Assembly (NCBI RefSeq): GCF_023656515.1 | Contig: NZ_JAMOFV010000006.1 | Span: 168,501 to 232,500, forward strand | Source of the DNA: Clostridium swellfunianum | GTDB lineage: Bacteria > Bacillota > Clostridia > Clostridiales > Clostridiaceae | Direction: 5' to 3' | Length of the DNA: 64,000 bases | Part shown: one piece after another, positions 35,559 to 42,831 of the stretch | Layout: every line of letters begins with the position of its first letter | Position numbering within the stretch: position 1 is the first letter of the stretch | The notes under the pieces: generated by a model | The model's input: the letters and a program-made list of their open reading frames with translations, nothing else | Database searches by the model: none | What the model was told of the DNA's origin: nothing | Program-made: the position numbers and the translations under genes

Positions 35559-36196
35559 ATTTTCCTCCATTCTTCAACAGTATATAAAGTACCATTTCCT
35601 CTTTCCATTTTGTATATATGAGTAGAGTTTTCCAGAGCAGCATTTAAGTTGTGCTCTACAGAGACAATGGTTACACCCAAGTCTTTATTTAATTTCTTTA
35701 AGAAACTGTATATTTCTTCTTGACTTGGAATATCAATTCCTGTTGAAGGTTCATCAAGAATGATAAGTTTGGGAGTAGCCATAATGGCTCTTGCAATAAA
35801 AATTTTTTGCTGCTGGCCTCCAGATAAAGTTCCAATAAGAGAGTTCTTATACTGAAGCATGTTTACTTTTTTTAAGCTGTCAGTAATTAAATTTTTATCT
35901 TTAAGTTTAAGTGTTTTGAGATGGCACATAAGCATCTCATTAACCGTTATAGGAAATTGAGAGTTGTAGCTCTCCATTCTTTGAGGAACGTACCCTAACA
36001 TATTTGTTCTCAAACTTATACTTCCTGAATGAGGCTTTAAGAGTTTTAAAATTAGCTTTATGAGGGTGCTCTTTGCACTTCCGTTTTCCCCCAGTATTGA
36101 TACGTACGATCCAGCCTTAATGTTCAGATTTATATTGTCTAGCAAGTAGGGCTGAGCAGAATTATAAGAAAAACATAAGTTCCTAATATTAATCAT
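35552..36196 (-). CDS. Metal ABC transporter ATP-binding protein (ZnuC-like)
   Basis: 214 residues. Walker A is GENGSAKSTL with Ala where Gly is usual (G-x-x-G-x-G-K would read GENGSGKST). Signature is LSGGQQQK and Walker B is LIILDEPSTGID with the catalytic Glu, followed by the switch His in SVEHNL. It powers the permease encoded immediately downstream. The short length is normal for ZnuC/MntB-type ATPases. The start ATG gives MINIRNLCFSY. Transcription probably starts at a promoter that overlaps a palindromic Zur-like box at 36273-36287. Confidence 0.85.
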   Translation of the reverse strand: MINIRNLCFSYNSAQPYLLDNINLNIKAGSYVSILGENGSAKSTLIKLILKLLKPHSGSISLRTNMLGYVPQRMESYNSQFPITVNEMLMCHLKTLKLKDKNLITDSLKKVNMLQYKNSLIGTLSGGQQQKIFIARAIMATPKLIILDEPSTGIDIPSQEEIYSFLKKLNKDLGVTIVSVEHNLNAALENSTHIYKMERGNGTLYTVEEWRKIC

Positions 36197-36258
36197 AAAA
36201 ATATTAACTCCATTTATAAATGATATATAAAGTATTGACTAAAAATAGCCTAAGTATA

Positions 36259-36288
36259 ATTATATAACTAAATGCAAATTGTTTGCAA
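36259..36288 (-). promoter_or_regulatory. Promoter of the zinc-type ABC operon with Zur-like palindrome
   Basis: On the minus strand TTGCAA (36288-36283) and TATAAT (36264-36259) are separated by 18 bp. The palindrome TGCAAA-TTG-TTTGCA (36273-36287) covers the -35 hexamer and part of the spacer, the expected place for a repressor. A Fur-family gene lies at 34.3 kb. Confidence 0.55.
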
Positions 36289-36352
36289 TACTATTATATT
36301 ATAATTTATAAAAACAATTCTTATTTAATTATCTAAAAAGGTATATATATAA

Positions 36353-36392
36353 CTACAAGTACTTAAGGTTTAAGTAACTCAAGTACTTGTAG
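36353..36392. terminator. Inverted repeat after ferritin-like gene
   Basis: CTACAAGTACTT and AAGTACTTGTAG, 12-bp arms around a 16-nt loop, lie 24 bp past the ferritin-like stop. The T-run is poor, so terminator function is probable but not certain. Confidence 0.5.
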
Positions 36393-36415
36393 TTTGTAAA
36401 AGTTTATAGCAAATT

Positions 36416-36880
36416 TTATTTATCAAGAATAGAAAACACATAAACAAATCTAGTAGCATGCTCTTGCTCATCTGTTATAATTTCAAAAAGCATATCTCTA
36501 AGCTTCATATTTGGAAGCATAGATTGAATTTTTCTATAGAGCTCAACAGCCTCCAGTTCACCGTTAATACTTGTTTCCACAGCATCAATAAGCTTATTAT
36601 AGGTTTCTACTTGTGGAGCAGGTATGTCAATCATCTTTCCTGTAAGAGCATAATATATCTGTTGGAACATTTTGTAGTGTTTGCCCTCGTCCATATAAGC
36701 AAATTCAATTTGTTTTCTAATTTTTTCAGTTTTGGACATTTCCATCATATTTTTATATTTTATTCTATCATGTCTTTCATCCTTCATCGCTTCCTTGATT
36801 AAATCCAATAAATTCTCTCTTTTAGGCAGGTGCTCCCTATAAAGGTCCTCATAATACTCGGGGTTTATTCCAAAATACAC
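36416..36880 (-). CDS. Ferritin-like diiron-domain protein
   Basis: 154 residues, all helical, with the spaced carboxylate/histidine motifs of the rubrerythrin/ferritin-like superfamily: KDERHDRIKY, YMDEGKHYKMF, NGELEAVELY and TDEQEHATRF. This gives two E...ExxH-type pairs over four helices. There is no rubredoxin domain and no signal peptide. Possible roles are peroxide scavenging or iron handling; a spore-coat protein of the same fold is another option. A GTG start follows AGGAGGG at 7 nt. Confidence 0.78.
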   Translation of the reverse strand: MYFGINPEYYEDLYREHLPKRENLLDLIKEAMKDERHDRIKYKNMMEMSKTEKIRKQIEFAYMDEGKHYKMFQQIYYALTGKMIDIPAPQVETYNKLIDAVETSINGELEAVELYRKIQSMLPNMKLRDMLFEIITDEQEHATRFVYVFSILDK

Positions 36881-36965
36881 TAAAATTCCCTCCTGTTAAT
36901 TGTTCGAAAAAAGACATCCTGGTACATACTATGATTGAAGAATATTTTTTGCTACAGAGAAGCAC

Positions 36966-37067
36966 ATGGTTAAAAAACTTATAAATGGAGATAAAATAGA
37001 ATCAAGGCTTCAAAAACAGATGAATAGAAAGGCCAAGGCTCGTGGTGGAGTAGAGTGTAAATTTTAA
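36966..37067 (+). CDS. Possible 33-residue ORF or gene remnant
   Basis: The only coding-like stretch in the 322-bp gap 36881-37202. It reads MVKKLINGDKIESRLQ then KQMNRKAKARGGVECKF, lysine/arginine rich, with a weak AGAGAAG upstream. Nothing similar is recognised. It may be a small protein, a remnant or chance. The rest of the gap is AT-rich and holds only the promoter and ribosome binding site of the next gene. Confidence 0.25.
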   Translation: MVKKLINGDKIESRLQKQMNRKAKARGGVECKF

Positions 37068-37202
37068 ATTATTGTGAAAGTGAAGTAATTTGTATGTTAT
37101 TTATTCATTTTTTATGTTAGAGTATAAATTGGGATAGGTTGGTTTATTTTTTATAATCTACTTATTCTTAAATTAAACTTTATATTAACTAGGAGGATTA
37201 AG

Positions 37203-38957
37203 ATGAAAAAAGATTTTTCCCTAAGCAATGATAAAGCTATGATAAATTTTACAGTTAAATATTGTGATACTATGGAGAAGCTTATAGATAGCAGTGGTTT
37301 TAAAAGGGTTGTAATTTCACACTTAGAAAGAGCTAAAGCAAGAAAAACAAATATTTATAAGTTTTTGGAAGAGAGCTTGGGAGTTAAAGAAACTGAAGTA
37401 TACGCTGAAGAGCTTGTTGGGCTTTTGAAACTTTTAACTATTGAGAAGGCATCAGAGGTAATAGACCTAAATTCAAAATATGAAAAAATATTAAGAGATA
37501 AAGAAGGCTTTGTTGATTTTATAGAGGATTTATACAGTTTTTGGAGAAGGCTTGAAAGATATACAATAGTTCAAAGCAGTAAAGTTAATGGTGGAGAAGG
37601 CTATGAAAATGTAAGCTTCATAGATGCTAATACGAACTTTTCTAAACTTGTGCTAAATACTTATAGAAGAATAGAAGAGCATGTTTTAGGTCATAAACCA
37701 ACAGTTTATAGACAACTTCCTGCTGGAGGCAATGCAGGTCTTATAGTAAACAATAATAGATGGGATTTGCCAGAGGATTACTCAGCTCTAAAAAATATTC
37801 CATTTATAACTTCTATACTTTTAAACGCACCGTTTATATCATACCCTAAAAAAAATACAAGAAGCGGCTTCTTTAACGAAACTTTTGAAAATCCACTAAG
37901 TGATTGTACAATAAACAAGGATCACTTTTTCTGCTATCCTGCAAAGGTAGGAAGTCTTCTAGCATTTATATATTTCCATAGAGATTTTATGTCTCATGGG
38001 GTTACTTTGAGTAACTTATTTGAAATGGCAAGAGAAGAGGATTATGCAGATCGCAAACCAGACATAGTATATGTATTTGGTGCTAGAGATGATGATGCGG
38101 CGGTTAAAACTGTATTTTATGATGACGATAAAAATAATATTATGCTTGGTTATGTAAGCTATGGTGATGCAATAGATTACTTTGGATACATGAAGAAGAT
38201 GACTCTTACTCTTCATAATGTTTTAATGATTAAAAGAGGGTATCTGCCAATTCATGGTGCTATGGTTAATATAGTTATGAAAAATGGCAAATCAGCTAAT
38301 GTTGTAATAATGGGTGATAGCGGCGCAGGAAAGTCTGAAAGTCTTGAGGCTTTTAGAGGGTTAAGCGAAGATTATATAAGTGATATGACAATAGTATTTG
38401 ATGATATGGGAGTACTAAAGCTTAATGAAAAAGGAAAGCCATTAGGCTATGGAACTGAAATTGGAGCTTTTGTAAGATTGGATGACTTAGATCAGGGATA
38501 TGCCTTTAAGGAAATAGATAGAAGTATATTCATGAATCCAGACAAGATAAATGCTAGATTGGTAATGCCAGTTGCAACCTATAAAGAAATTATAAAGGGA
38601 TATGCCGTGGATTTATTTCTTTATGCAAACAATTATGAGGATGTTGAAGAAGGTGAATCAGAAATAGAATACTTTGAAAGTCTAAAAGATGCAGTACCTG
38701 TATTTAGGGCAGGGGCTAGAATGGCTAAGGGTACAACATCTGAAAAGGGATTGGTAGAATCCTACTTTGCTAATCCTTTTGGACCTCACCAAAAGCAAAA
38801 AGAAACAGATATACTTATAGATAGATATTTTGATAGTTTCTTTAAAACAGGAGTTAAGGTAGGACAGATAAAAACTTGTCTTGGGGTTGAAGGGAAAGAA
38901 AAGGATGGACCTAAGAATGCTGCTATAAGACTTTTTGAAATTATTAAATCTCTATAA
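37203..38957 (+). CDS. PEPCK/HprK-superfamily P-loop protein
   Basis: 584 residues. A P-loop GDSGAGKS (371-378) follows GKSANVVIM, and VFDDMG near 400 supplies the downstream acidic residues. GDSGAGKSE is closer to HPr kinase than to the GLSGTGKTT of ATP-dependent PEP carboxykinase, but the size and the RxAGARMAKGTT-like region (FRAGARMAKGTTSEKG) recall PEPCK. The N-terminal 350 residues are unassigned. A metabolite kinase or carboxykinase-related cytosolic enzyme is plausible; I cannot name its substrate. Start ATG after AGGAGGATTAAG is clear. It is monocistronic or reads into the next gene through a hairpin. Confidence 0.6.
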   Translation: MKKDFSLSNDKAMINFTVKYCDTMEKLIDSSGFKRVVISHLERAKARKTNIYKFLEESLGVKETEVYAEELVGLLKLLTIEKASEVIDLNSKYEKILRDKEGFVDFIEDLYSFWRRLERYTIVQSSKVNGGEGYENVSFIDANTNFSKLVLNTYRRIEEHVLGHKPTVYRQLPAGGNAGLIVNNNRWDLPEDYSALKNIPFITSILLNAPFISYPKKNTRSGFFNETFENPLSDCTINKDHFFCYPAKVGSLLAFIYFHRDFMSHGVTLSNLFEMAREEDYADRKPDIVYVFGARDDDAAVKTVFYDDDKNNIMLGYVSYGDAIDYFGYMKKMTLTLHNVLMIKRGYLPIHGAMVNIVMKNGKSANVVIMGDSGAGKSESLEAFRGLSEDYISDMTIVFDDMGVLKLNEKGKPLGYGTEIGAFVRLDDLDQGYAFKEIDRSIFMNPDKINARLVMPVATYKEIIKGYAVDLFLYANNYEDVEEGESEIEYFESLKDAVPVFRAGARMAKGTTSEKGLVESYFANPFGPHQKQKETDILIDRYFDSFFKTGVKVGQIKTCLGVEGKEKDGPKNAAIRLFEIIKSL

Positions 38958-38970
38958 AGTAGTTCTATTT

Positions 38971-39015
38971 CCCTAAAATGCTTTTATAAATATAAAATAG
39001 AAGTATTTTAGGGAG
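38971..39015 (+). promoter_or_regulatory. Hairpin that includes the next gene's ribosome binding site
   Basis: TCCCTAAAATGCTT (38971-38984) pairs along 14 positions with the segment ending TATTTTAGGGA (39015). AGGGAG, the ribosome binding site of the gene at 39025, lies in and just beyond the 3' arm. It may attenuate read-through or hide the site. Confidence 0.45.
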
Positions 39016-39024
39016 TTGACTTCG

Positions 39025-39519
39025 TTGCGTAAATCTTTAGGTAGTATTTTGGGTTGGATTATAATTGCATACTTAAGCGTAATGCTATTGTTCTGTATTA
39101 TTTGGTTCTTTCCAAGCAATGATAAAGGACATTACAAGGACTATAAAAAATATGAAAGCAAAATAGATGCAACCTTTAAGAAAAATATAGAAGAAGTAGA
39201 GAAATATAAAAAGCTATACTACGAAAATCAGCTTAATAAAAGGCAAATAATAGCTCGGCTTGAACAAGGAGCTGATTCTATGGAAAAGCTTTATGATTCA
39301 TTTAAGTGGACAAAGGGTGATGAGCTTACAAAGGAGCTTTTTGTTTTAAAAAAGCAGATTATAATTAATTATGCACAAGTATACAGGAATAAAGCTCAAG
39401 CATTAGATAAAGAACTTTATTTTAATGAAGTTGATGAAATGAGTTACATAAATACTATCATTGACAGGTATAATGTAAAAGATAAGTTGGAAAAAGAAAG
39501 GTTTAATATTGATTTCTAA
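39025..39519 (+). CDS. Membrane-anchored coiled-coil protein of unknown function
   Basis: 164 residues. One N-terminal transmembrane helix (ILGWIIIAYLSVMLLFCIIWFF) is followed by a charged, helical domain with heptad-like spacing (YESKIDATFKKNIEEVEKYKKLYYENQLNKR region). No family is recognised. The TTG at 39025 lies 9 nt after AGGGAG; the TTG at 39016 is too close. Its ribosome binding site is inside a hairpin, so its expression may depend on translation or read-through from upstream. A strong terminator follows. Confidence 0.6.
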   Translation: MRKSLGSILGWIIIAYLSVMLLFCIIWFFPSNDKGHYKDYKKYESKIDATFKKNIEEVEKYKKLYYENQLNKRQIIARLEQGADSMEKLYDSFKWTKGDELTKELFVLKKQIIINYAQVYRNKAQALDKELYFNEVDEMSYINTIIDRYNVKDKLEKERFNIDF

Positions 39520-39520
39520 C

Positions 39521-39551
39521 AAAAAAGGCAAGCTAAGCGCTTGCCTTTTTT
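39521..39551. terminator. Bidirectional intrinsic terminator
   Basis: AAAAAAGGCAAGC and GCTTGCCTTTTTT arms lie between the convergent coiled-coil and DUF378 genes. Confidence 0.88.
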
Positions 39552-39564
39552 GCAATTAACACAC

Positions 39565-39786
39565 CTATTTAACTGTGCCATCATTTCTATCATAGTTTCT
39601 GTCTCTTCCAAGAAAAGATAGAGAATATAGACCAGCTATACCAACTAAAGCGTATATTATTCTTGAGAAAGCTGTCATTTCTCCAAACAATGCTGAAACT
39701 AGATTGAAATCAAAAAATCCTATTAGACCCCAATTTACAGCACCAATAATTACTAATAATAATGCTAGTGTATCCAAAAATCTCAT
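39565..39786 (-). CDS. DUF378 small membrane protein
   Basis: 73 residues with two transmembrane helices. The sequence LLLVIIGAVNWGLIGFFDFNLVSALFG, seen here as IIGAVNWGLIGFFDFNLV, is the signature of DUF378 (YuzA-like) proteins, which have no known function. The ATG giving MRFLDT sits 6 nt after AAGGAGATG; an earlier ATG overlaps the ribosome binding site. Confidence 0.85.
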   Translation of the reverse strand: MRFLDTLALLLVIIGAVNWGLIGFFDFNLVSALFGEMTAFSRIIYALVGIAGLYSLSFLGRDRNYDRNDGTVK

Positions 39787-39948
39787 ATGGTACATCTCCT
39801 TTGTATTTTAGTATACATAAATAGTATTTACATTTTTTTAAAAATTATTAGTATTGTTTGTTTCGTATAAATTAATAATAAAAACTTCATTAAATGGATA
39901 CAATTATACTAATAGGTATTTTTTGAAATATTTTTAAAGGATGATAAT

Positions 39949-40479
39949 ATGATTAGATGGAAAAGAACTGCCGTTTTATTTTTGCTTACTATATTTTTGT
40001 TTGGATGTACGGAAACAAAAGGAATAAAAAATAAGAATACTAATGAGGCTATAAAAGGAAATACAGCTTCTTTTGAAGAAAAAAATAGAGAACCTCAAGG
40101 GATTAACGCAAATAAAATAACTTTTGAAGAGGTGAGAAAAGAAGCTTTGCCTCAGAATATGAGTAATTCTATAAATAACTTGAAGGCTAACAAAGGATAT
40201 TTAGTGTATGAAAAGGATGGGTATTATTATGTAGCTGTACTTTTAGGAAAGAAGAATACGGGTGGATACAGTATTAGAGTTTTATCAATTGAAGACAATG
40301 AAGGAAAAACACTTATAACTATTGAAGATAAAGGACCATCACCAGATATCAACGTAATCCAGGCTATAACATATCCTTATACAGTAGTTAAAGTAACTGG
40401 AGTGACGCCGAATATTACAATCCAAACCACAAAAGGAGAGAGGTTTGAAAAAATTATGAATGAGGAAGATATATACTAA
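39949..40479 (+). CDS. PrcB_C-domain lipoprotein
   Basis: 176 residues. Signal peptide with lipobox LFGC and Cys near residue 20, then a low-complexity linker. The C-terminal domain (about 80-165) reads YYYVAVLLGKKNTGGYSIRV and later VIQAITYPYTVVKV, matching PrcB_C, a domain first seen in a subunit of a Treponema protease complex. Here there is no linked protease gene; the subtilisin-like lipoprotein is 17 kb away. It is probably a surface lipoprotein. The function is unknown. The start follows AAAGGATG. Confidence 0.75.
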   Translation: MIRWKRTAVLFLLTIFLFGCTETKGIKNKNTNEAIKGNTASFEEKNREPQGINANKITFEEVRKEALPQNMSNSINNLKANKGYLVYEKDGYYYVAVLLGKKNTGGYSIRVLSIEDNEGKTLITIEDKGPSPDINVIQAITYPYTVVKVTGVTPNITIQTTKGERFEKIMNEEDIY

Positions 40480-40482
40480 ACA

Positions 40483-40512
40483 ATAAAAGGTCTCTTAGAT
40501 GAGACCTTTTAT
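40483..40512. terminator. Bidirectional intrinsic terminator
   Basis: ATAAAAGGTCTC and GAGACCTTTTAT arms lie between the convergent lipoprotein and Lrp genes. Confidence 0.8.
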
Positions 40513-40519
40513 CGTTTAA

Positions 40520-40987
40520 CTATAATGTTATATTCCTGTCTATAGGCTTTAACAAAGATATAAAGGTGTTTGTACTTTGAATTCCAGGTATATTGTGTAT
40601 TTTGTTCATTAATAAATCTTGAAGATTGGCTATATTTTTACACAATATCTTAATAAGAAGTGAATAATCACCCGTAGTGTAATGTAGTTCTACTATTTCA
40701 CTTATAGCCTTTAAATCTTCTATTACTGAGGAATGAGAAGAAGATTTATCTAGACGTATTCCAACGAAGCAGCATACATCATAGCCAAGCTTTGAGTGAT
40801 CTACTAAAAGTTTGGTACCTTTAATTATCCCCATGTCCTCCATCTTTTTCATCCTTACATGGATTGTTCCTCCACTAACATGGCATTGCCTAGCAATTTC
40901 AAGAAAAGGAGTTCTTGAATCGTTAAATAATATACTTAATATTTGAAAATCCAATTCATCTAATCCTTGACAGCACACTCCATCCAT
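40520..40987 (-). CDS. Lrp/AsnC-family transcriptional regulator
   Basis: 155 residues: N-terminal helix-turn-helix (LDELDFQILSILFNDSRTPFLEIARQCHVSGGTIHVRMKKMEDMGII in parts, with GTIHVRMKKME as recognition helix) and a C-terminal RAM effector domain (VCCFVGIRLDK, HYTTGDYSLLIKILCKN). Such proteins sense amino acids and often repress their own promoter. The ATG giving MDGVCCQG follows GGGGAGGG. The gene faces away from the small membrane-protein gene at 41254, with an AT-rich 260-bp region between them. The effector is unknown. Confidence 0.9.
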   Translation of the reverse strand: MDGVCCQGLDELDFQILSILFNDSRTPFLEIARQCHVSGGTIHVRMKKMEDMGIIKGTKLLVDHSKLGYDVCCFVGIRLDKSSSHSSVIEDLKAISEIVELHYTTGDYSLLIKILCKNIANLQDLLMNKIHNIPGIQSTNTFISLLKPIDRNITL

Positions 40988-41253
40988 ACTATTCCCTCCC
41001 CGCATCACTAAACAGTGTAGTTAAATTAATCTATAGGCTAGTCCGACAACGAAAATGAATTTATAAATTAATGTATAATAATCTATTATGTAATTTATAT
41101 TATATCAGTAAAATGACACTTTGACAATTTTATAACAAATATTTTTGAAAAAATTTAATCTATATAAAAAACATTACTTATTGATATATTTTCAAAAATA
41201 TATCATAATATTATATAGACAGACGCAACTTGTACACAAAAGGAGGTTATATC

Positions 41254-41637
41254 ATGGTATGGGTAAAGCTTTTAGTTCAGATGTTGTTATTTGCAGTAAT
41301 AGTTCTTGTGGTATACAACGTGCTTAAGTATTATGTGCTATCAAAAATAAAAATAAACAAATGGATTGTTTTTGCAGTAGCTGTAATAGTGCTTATTTTA
41401 CCAAATATTTTAGTTGGAGCCTTAAAATTAAATATTCAGAATAACGTATTTTGGATATATGGACCATCAAGTTTATTTATAGTTCTTTTTCTATGGTTTA
41501 TTGATTTAAGTGGATGGAATAAAAGAGCTAATTCTTCAAAAGCTACAACTAGTGGCTTTGGAAAGAAAAGTAACAAGAAAGATGTTATTATAAGACCGAA
41601 GGCAAAACCAAATAGAGTAAAAAATAAGAAGGATTAA
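41254..41637 (+). CDS. Small membrane protein of unknown function
   Basis: 127 residues, with three hydrophobic helices (LLVQMLLFAVIVLVVYNVLKYYVL, then WIVFAVAVIVLILPNILVG, then NVFWIYGPSSLFIVLFLWFI in shortened form) and a basic C-terminal tail rich in Lys and Asn. Not recognised. The ATG lies after AAGGAGGTTATATC. It is transcribed alone, with a short hairpin (AAGACC/GGTCTT, 41641-41658) after the stop. Confidence 0.65.
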   Translation: MVWVKLLVQMLLFAVIVLVVYNVLKYYVLSKIKINKWIVFAVAVIVLILPNILVGALKLNIQNNVFWIYGPSSLFIVLFLWFIDLSGWNKRANSSKATTSGFGKKSNKKDVIIRPKAKPNRVKNKKD

Positions 41638-41694
41638 TTGAAGACCATTTTGGTCTTTGATTAATCCTTAATTATTATAAATCTATTTCATGTT

Positions 41695-42051
41695 TTAATT
41701 CAAACTTTTAGTATCTTGTAGATTTTTATATACTTTTCTTACCTTCCAGACACCATACTTATTTTTTTCTAAGATCATTTTATACATTACATTTTTATGA
41801 GGTGCCTTATTCTCAAGTCCCGATACGGTAATAACCGCAAGACTTCCATCAGAAAAACTTATATCCATTTTTTCTACCTTGTACAGTTTAAACTTATTTA
41901 AAAGTCCTGTAGTCAAATATCGTTCTGCAGTAAAATTGATATCCTTATATTTATTTTGACTGTATCTATAAGCTATAGTACAGCTGGCAATAATTAATGT
42001 CAGTATTATAAATATAGGAATAATATGAATTCTAGTTCTATGCCTTTTCAT
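41695..42051 (-). CDS. Single-pass membrane protein of unknown function
   Basis: 118 residues. A basic N-terminus and one transmembrane helix (IIPIFIILTLIIASCTIAY) precede a small extracytoplasmic domain of alternating strands (KVEKMDISFSDGSLAVITVSG, KNVMYKMILEKNKYGVWKV). LIIASC resembles a lipobox but the following residues (TIAYRYS) and the basic start do not settle whether it is lipidated. It looks NTF2- or cystatin-like by pattern, without a firm match. The ATG follows AGAGGGG. Confidence 0.6.
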   Translation of the reverse strand: MKRHRTRIHIIPIFIILTLIIASCTIAYRYSQNKYKDINFTAERYLTTGLLNKFKLYKVEKMDISFSDGSLAVITVSGLENKAPHKNVMYKMILEKNKYGVWKVRKVYKNLQDTKSLN

Positions 42052-42201
42052 AACCCCTCTCCTGCTTCTAAAAAATTACTTCTAATAAAATGATAACCAA
42101 TAATTGTAAATTAGTAAAGGTTACTATTATTTTTACTGTTTAAAAATAATAAATATGTGTTATTATATTAAAAGATATTAGGTAAAGAGAGGATGATTTT
42201 T

Positions 42202-42603
42202 TTGGATTTTTCATCGTTGGTGTTAATGGAAAGAGACAATGAAACAAATTTTTTTCTGAAGGAAATTGGAAGTTATAAGGTTCATGAAGGCGCAGCCTAT
42301 GTTACAAAATTTTTCTATAATGGAGAAAAAGTAAACCTAGTGTTTGATACCAAAAGAGATGTAGAAGAATGGGAGTTTTCAGCAATATTTGATTTATTCA
42401 ATCTAGAGGCTTTCGAAGATAATGGTTTTATAATAGAGGAAATGGTTGAAGAATATAATCCAACTTGGGTATTAAAGTTTGATTTTATTGAAGACCATGG
42501 TGAAATGGAAGATAAGATAAATGAGGCCTGTACAATTATAGAAGAAGAAATAGATAAAGTTTTTGAAAAAATTAAAGGCAAAGAAGAAGAGTATGAGGAA
42601 TAA
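42202..42603 (+). CDS. Conserved clostridial protein, DUF6762-like
   Basis: 133 residues, acidic, cytosolic. The start LDFSSLVLMERDNETNFF and EGAAYVTKFFYNGEKVNLVFDTKRDVEEWEFS, quoted in part (SSLVLMERDNETNFF; FDTKRDVEEWEFS), resemble a small family found in clostridia with no known role. The TTG at 42202 has proper spacing to GAGAGG, whereas the ATG at 42193 directly abuts it. The C-terminus is a highly acidic helix. A terminator follows. Confidence 0.65.
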   Translation: MDFSSLVLMERDNETNFFLKEIGSYKVHEGAAYVTKFFYNGEKVNLVFDTKRDVEEWEFSAIFDLFNLEAFEDNGFIIEEMVEEYNPTWVLKFDFIEDHGEMEDKINEACTIIEEEIDKVFEKIKGKEEEYEE

Positions 42604-42612
42604 GTCTTCTTC

Positions 42613-42642
42613 AAAAGGATAATTTATGGTTATCCTTTTTTT
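42613..42642 (+). terminator. Intrinsic terminator
   Basis: AAAAGGATAA and TTATCCTTTT arms plus further T residues. Confidence 0.85.
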
Positions 42643-42728
42643 ATTAGAGAAATAGTAGAATTATAAAAAATGTAAGAAATCTGCTGAAATTCAGAGAAAT
42701 GTGTAGTATAATATTAATATCCAAAAAA

Positions 42729-42814
42729 GGGACACTCGTATATCAAAGGTATGAAGGTCATTTATTGAACAGTCTTTGAATGGCAGCAAGAGTCATTAAC
42801 TGATTAGTGCTCCC
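42729..42814 (+). promoter_or_regulatory. Structured 5' leader of the HD-GYP gene
   Basis: GGGACACT (42729-42736) pairs with AGTGCTCCC (42806-42814, one bulged C), enclosing an inner helix TCAAAG (42743-42748) with CTTTGA (42774-42779). The closing stem ends 8 nt before GGAGG. The layout recalls a riboswitch aptamer, but the conserved bases of c-di-GMP-I and II riboswitches are not visible. The class is unassigned. Confidence 0.4.
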
Positions 42815-42831
42815 GCAAAATGGAGGAAAGT

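Noticed and set aside
42729..42814. c-di-GMP riboswitch before the HD-GYP gene
   Set aside because: The conserved bases of neither c-di-GMP-I (GGGCAAACC, GACGCAAAGCC) nor c-di-GMP-II are present, so no class is assigned.
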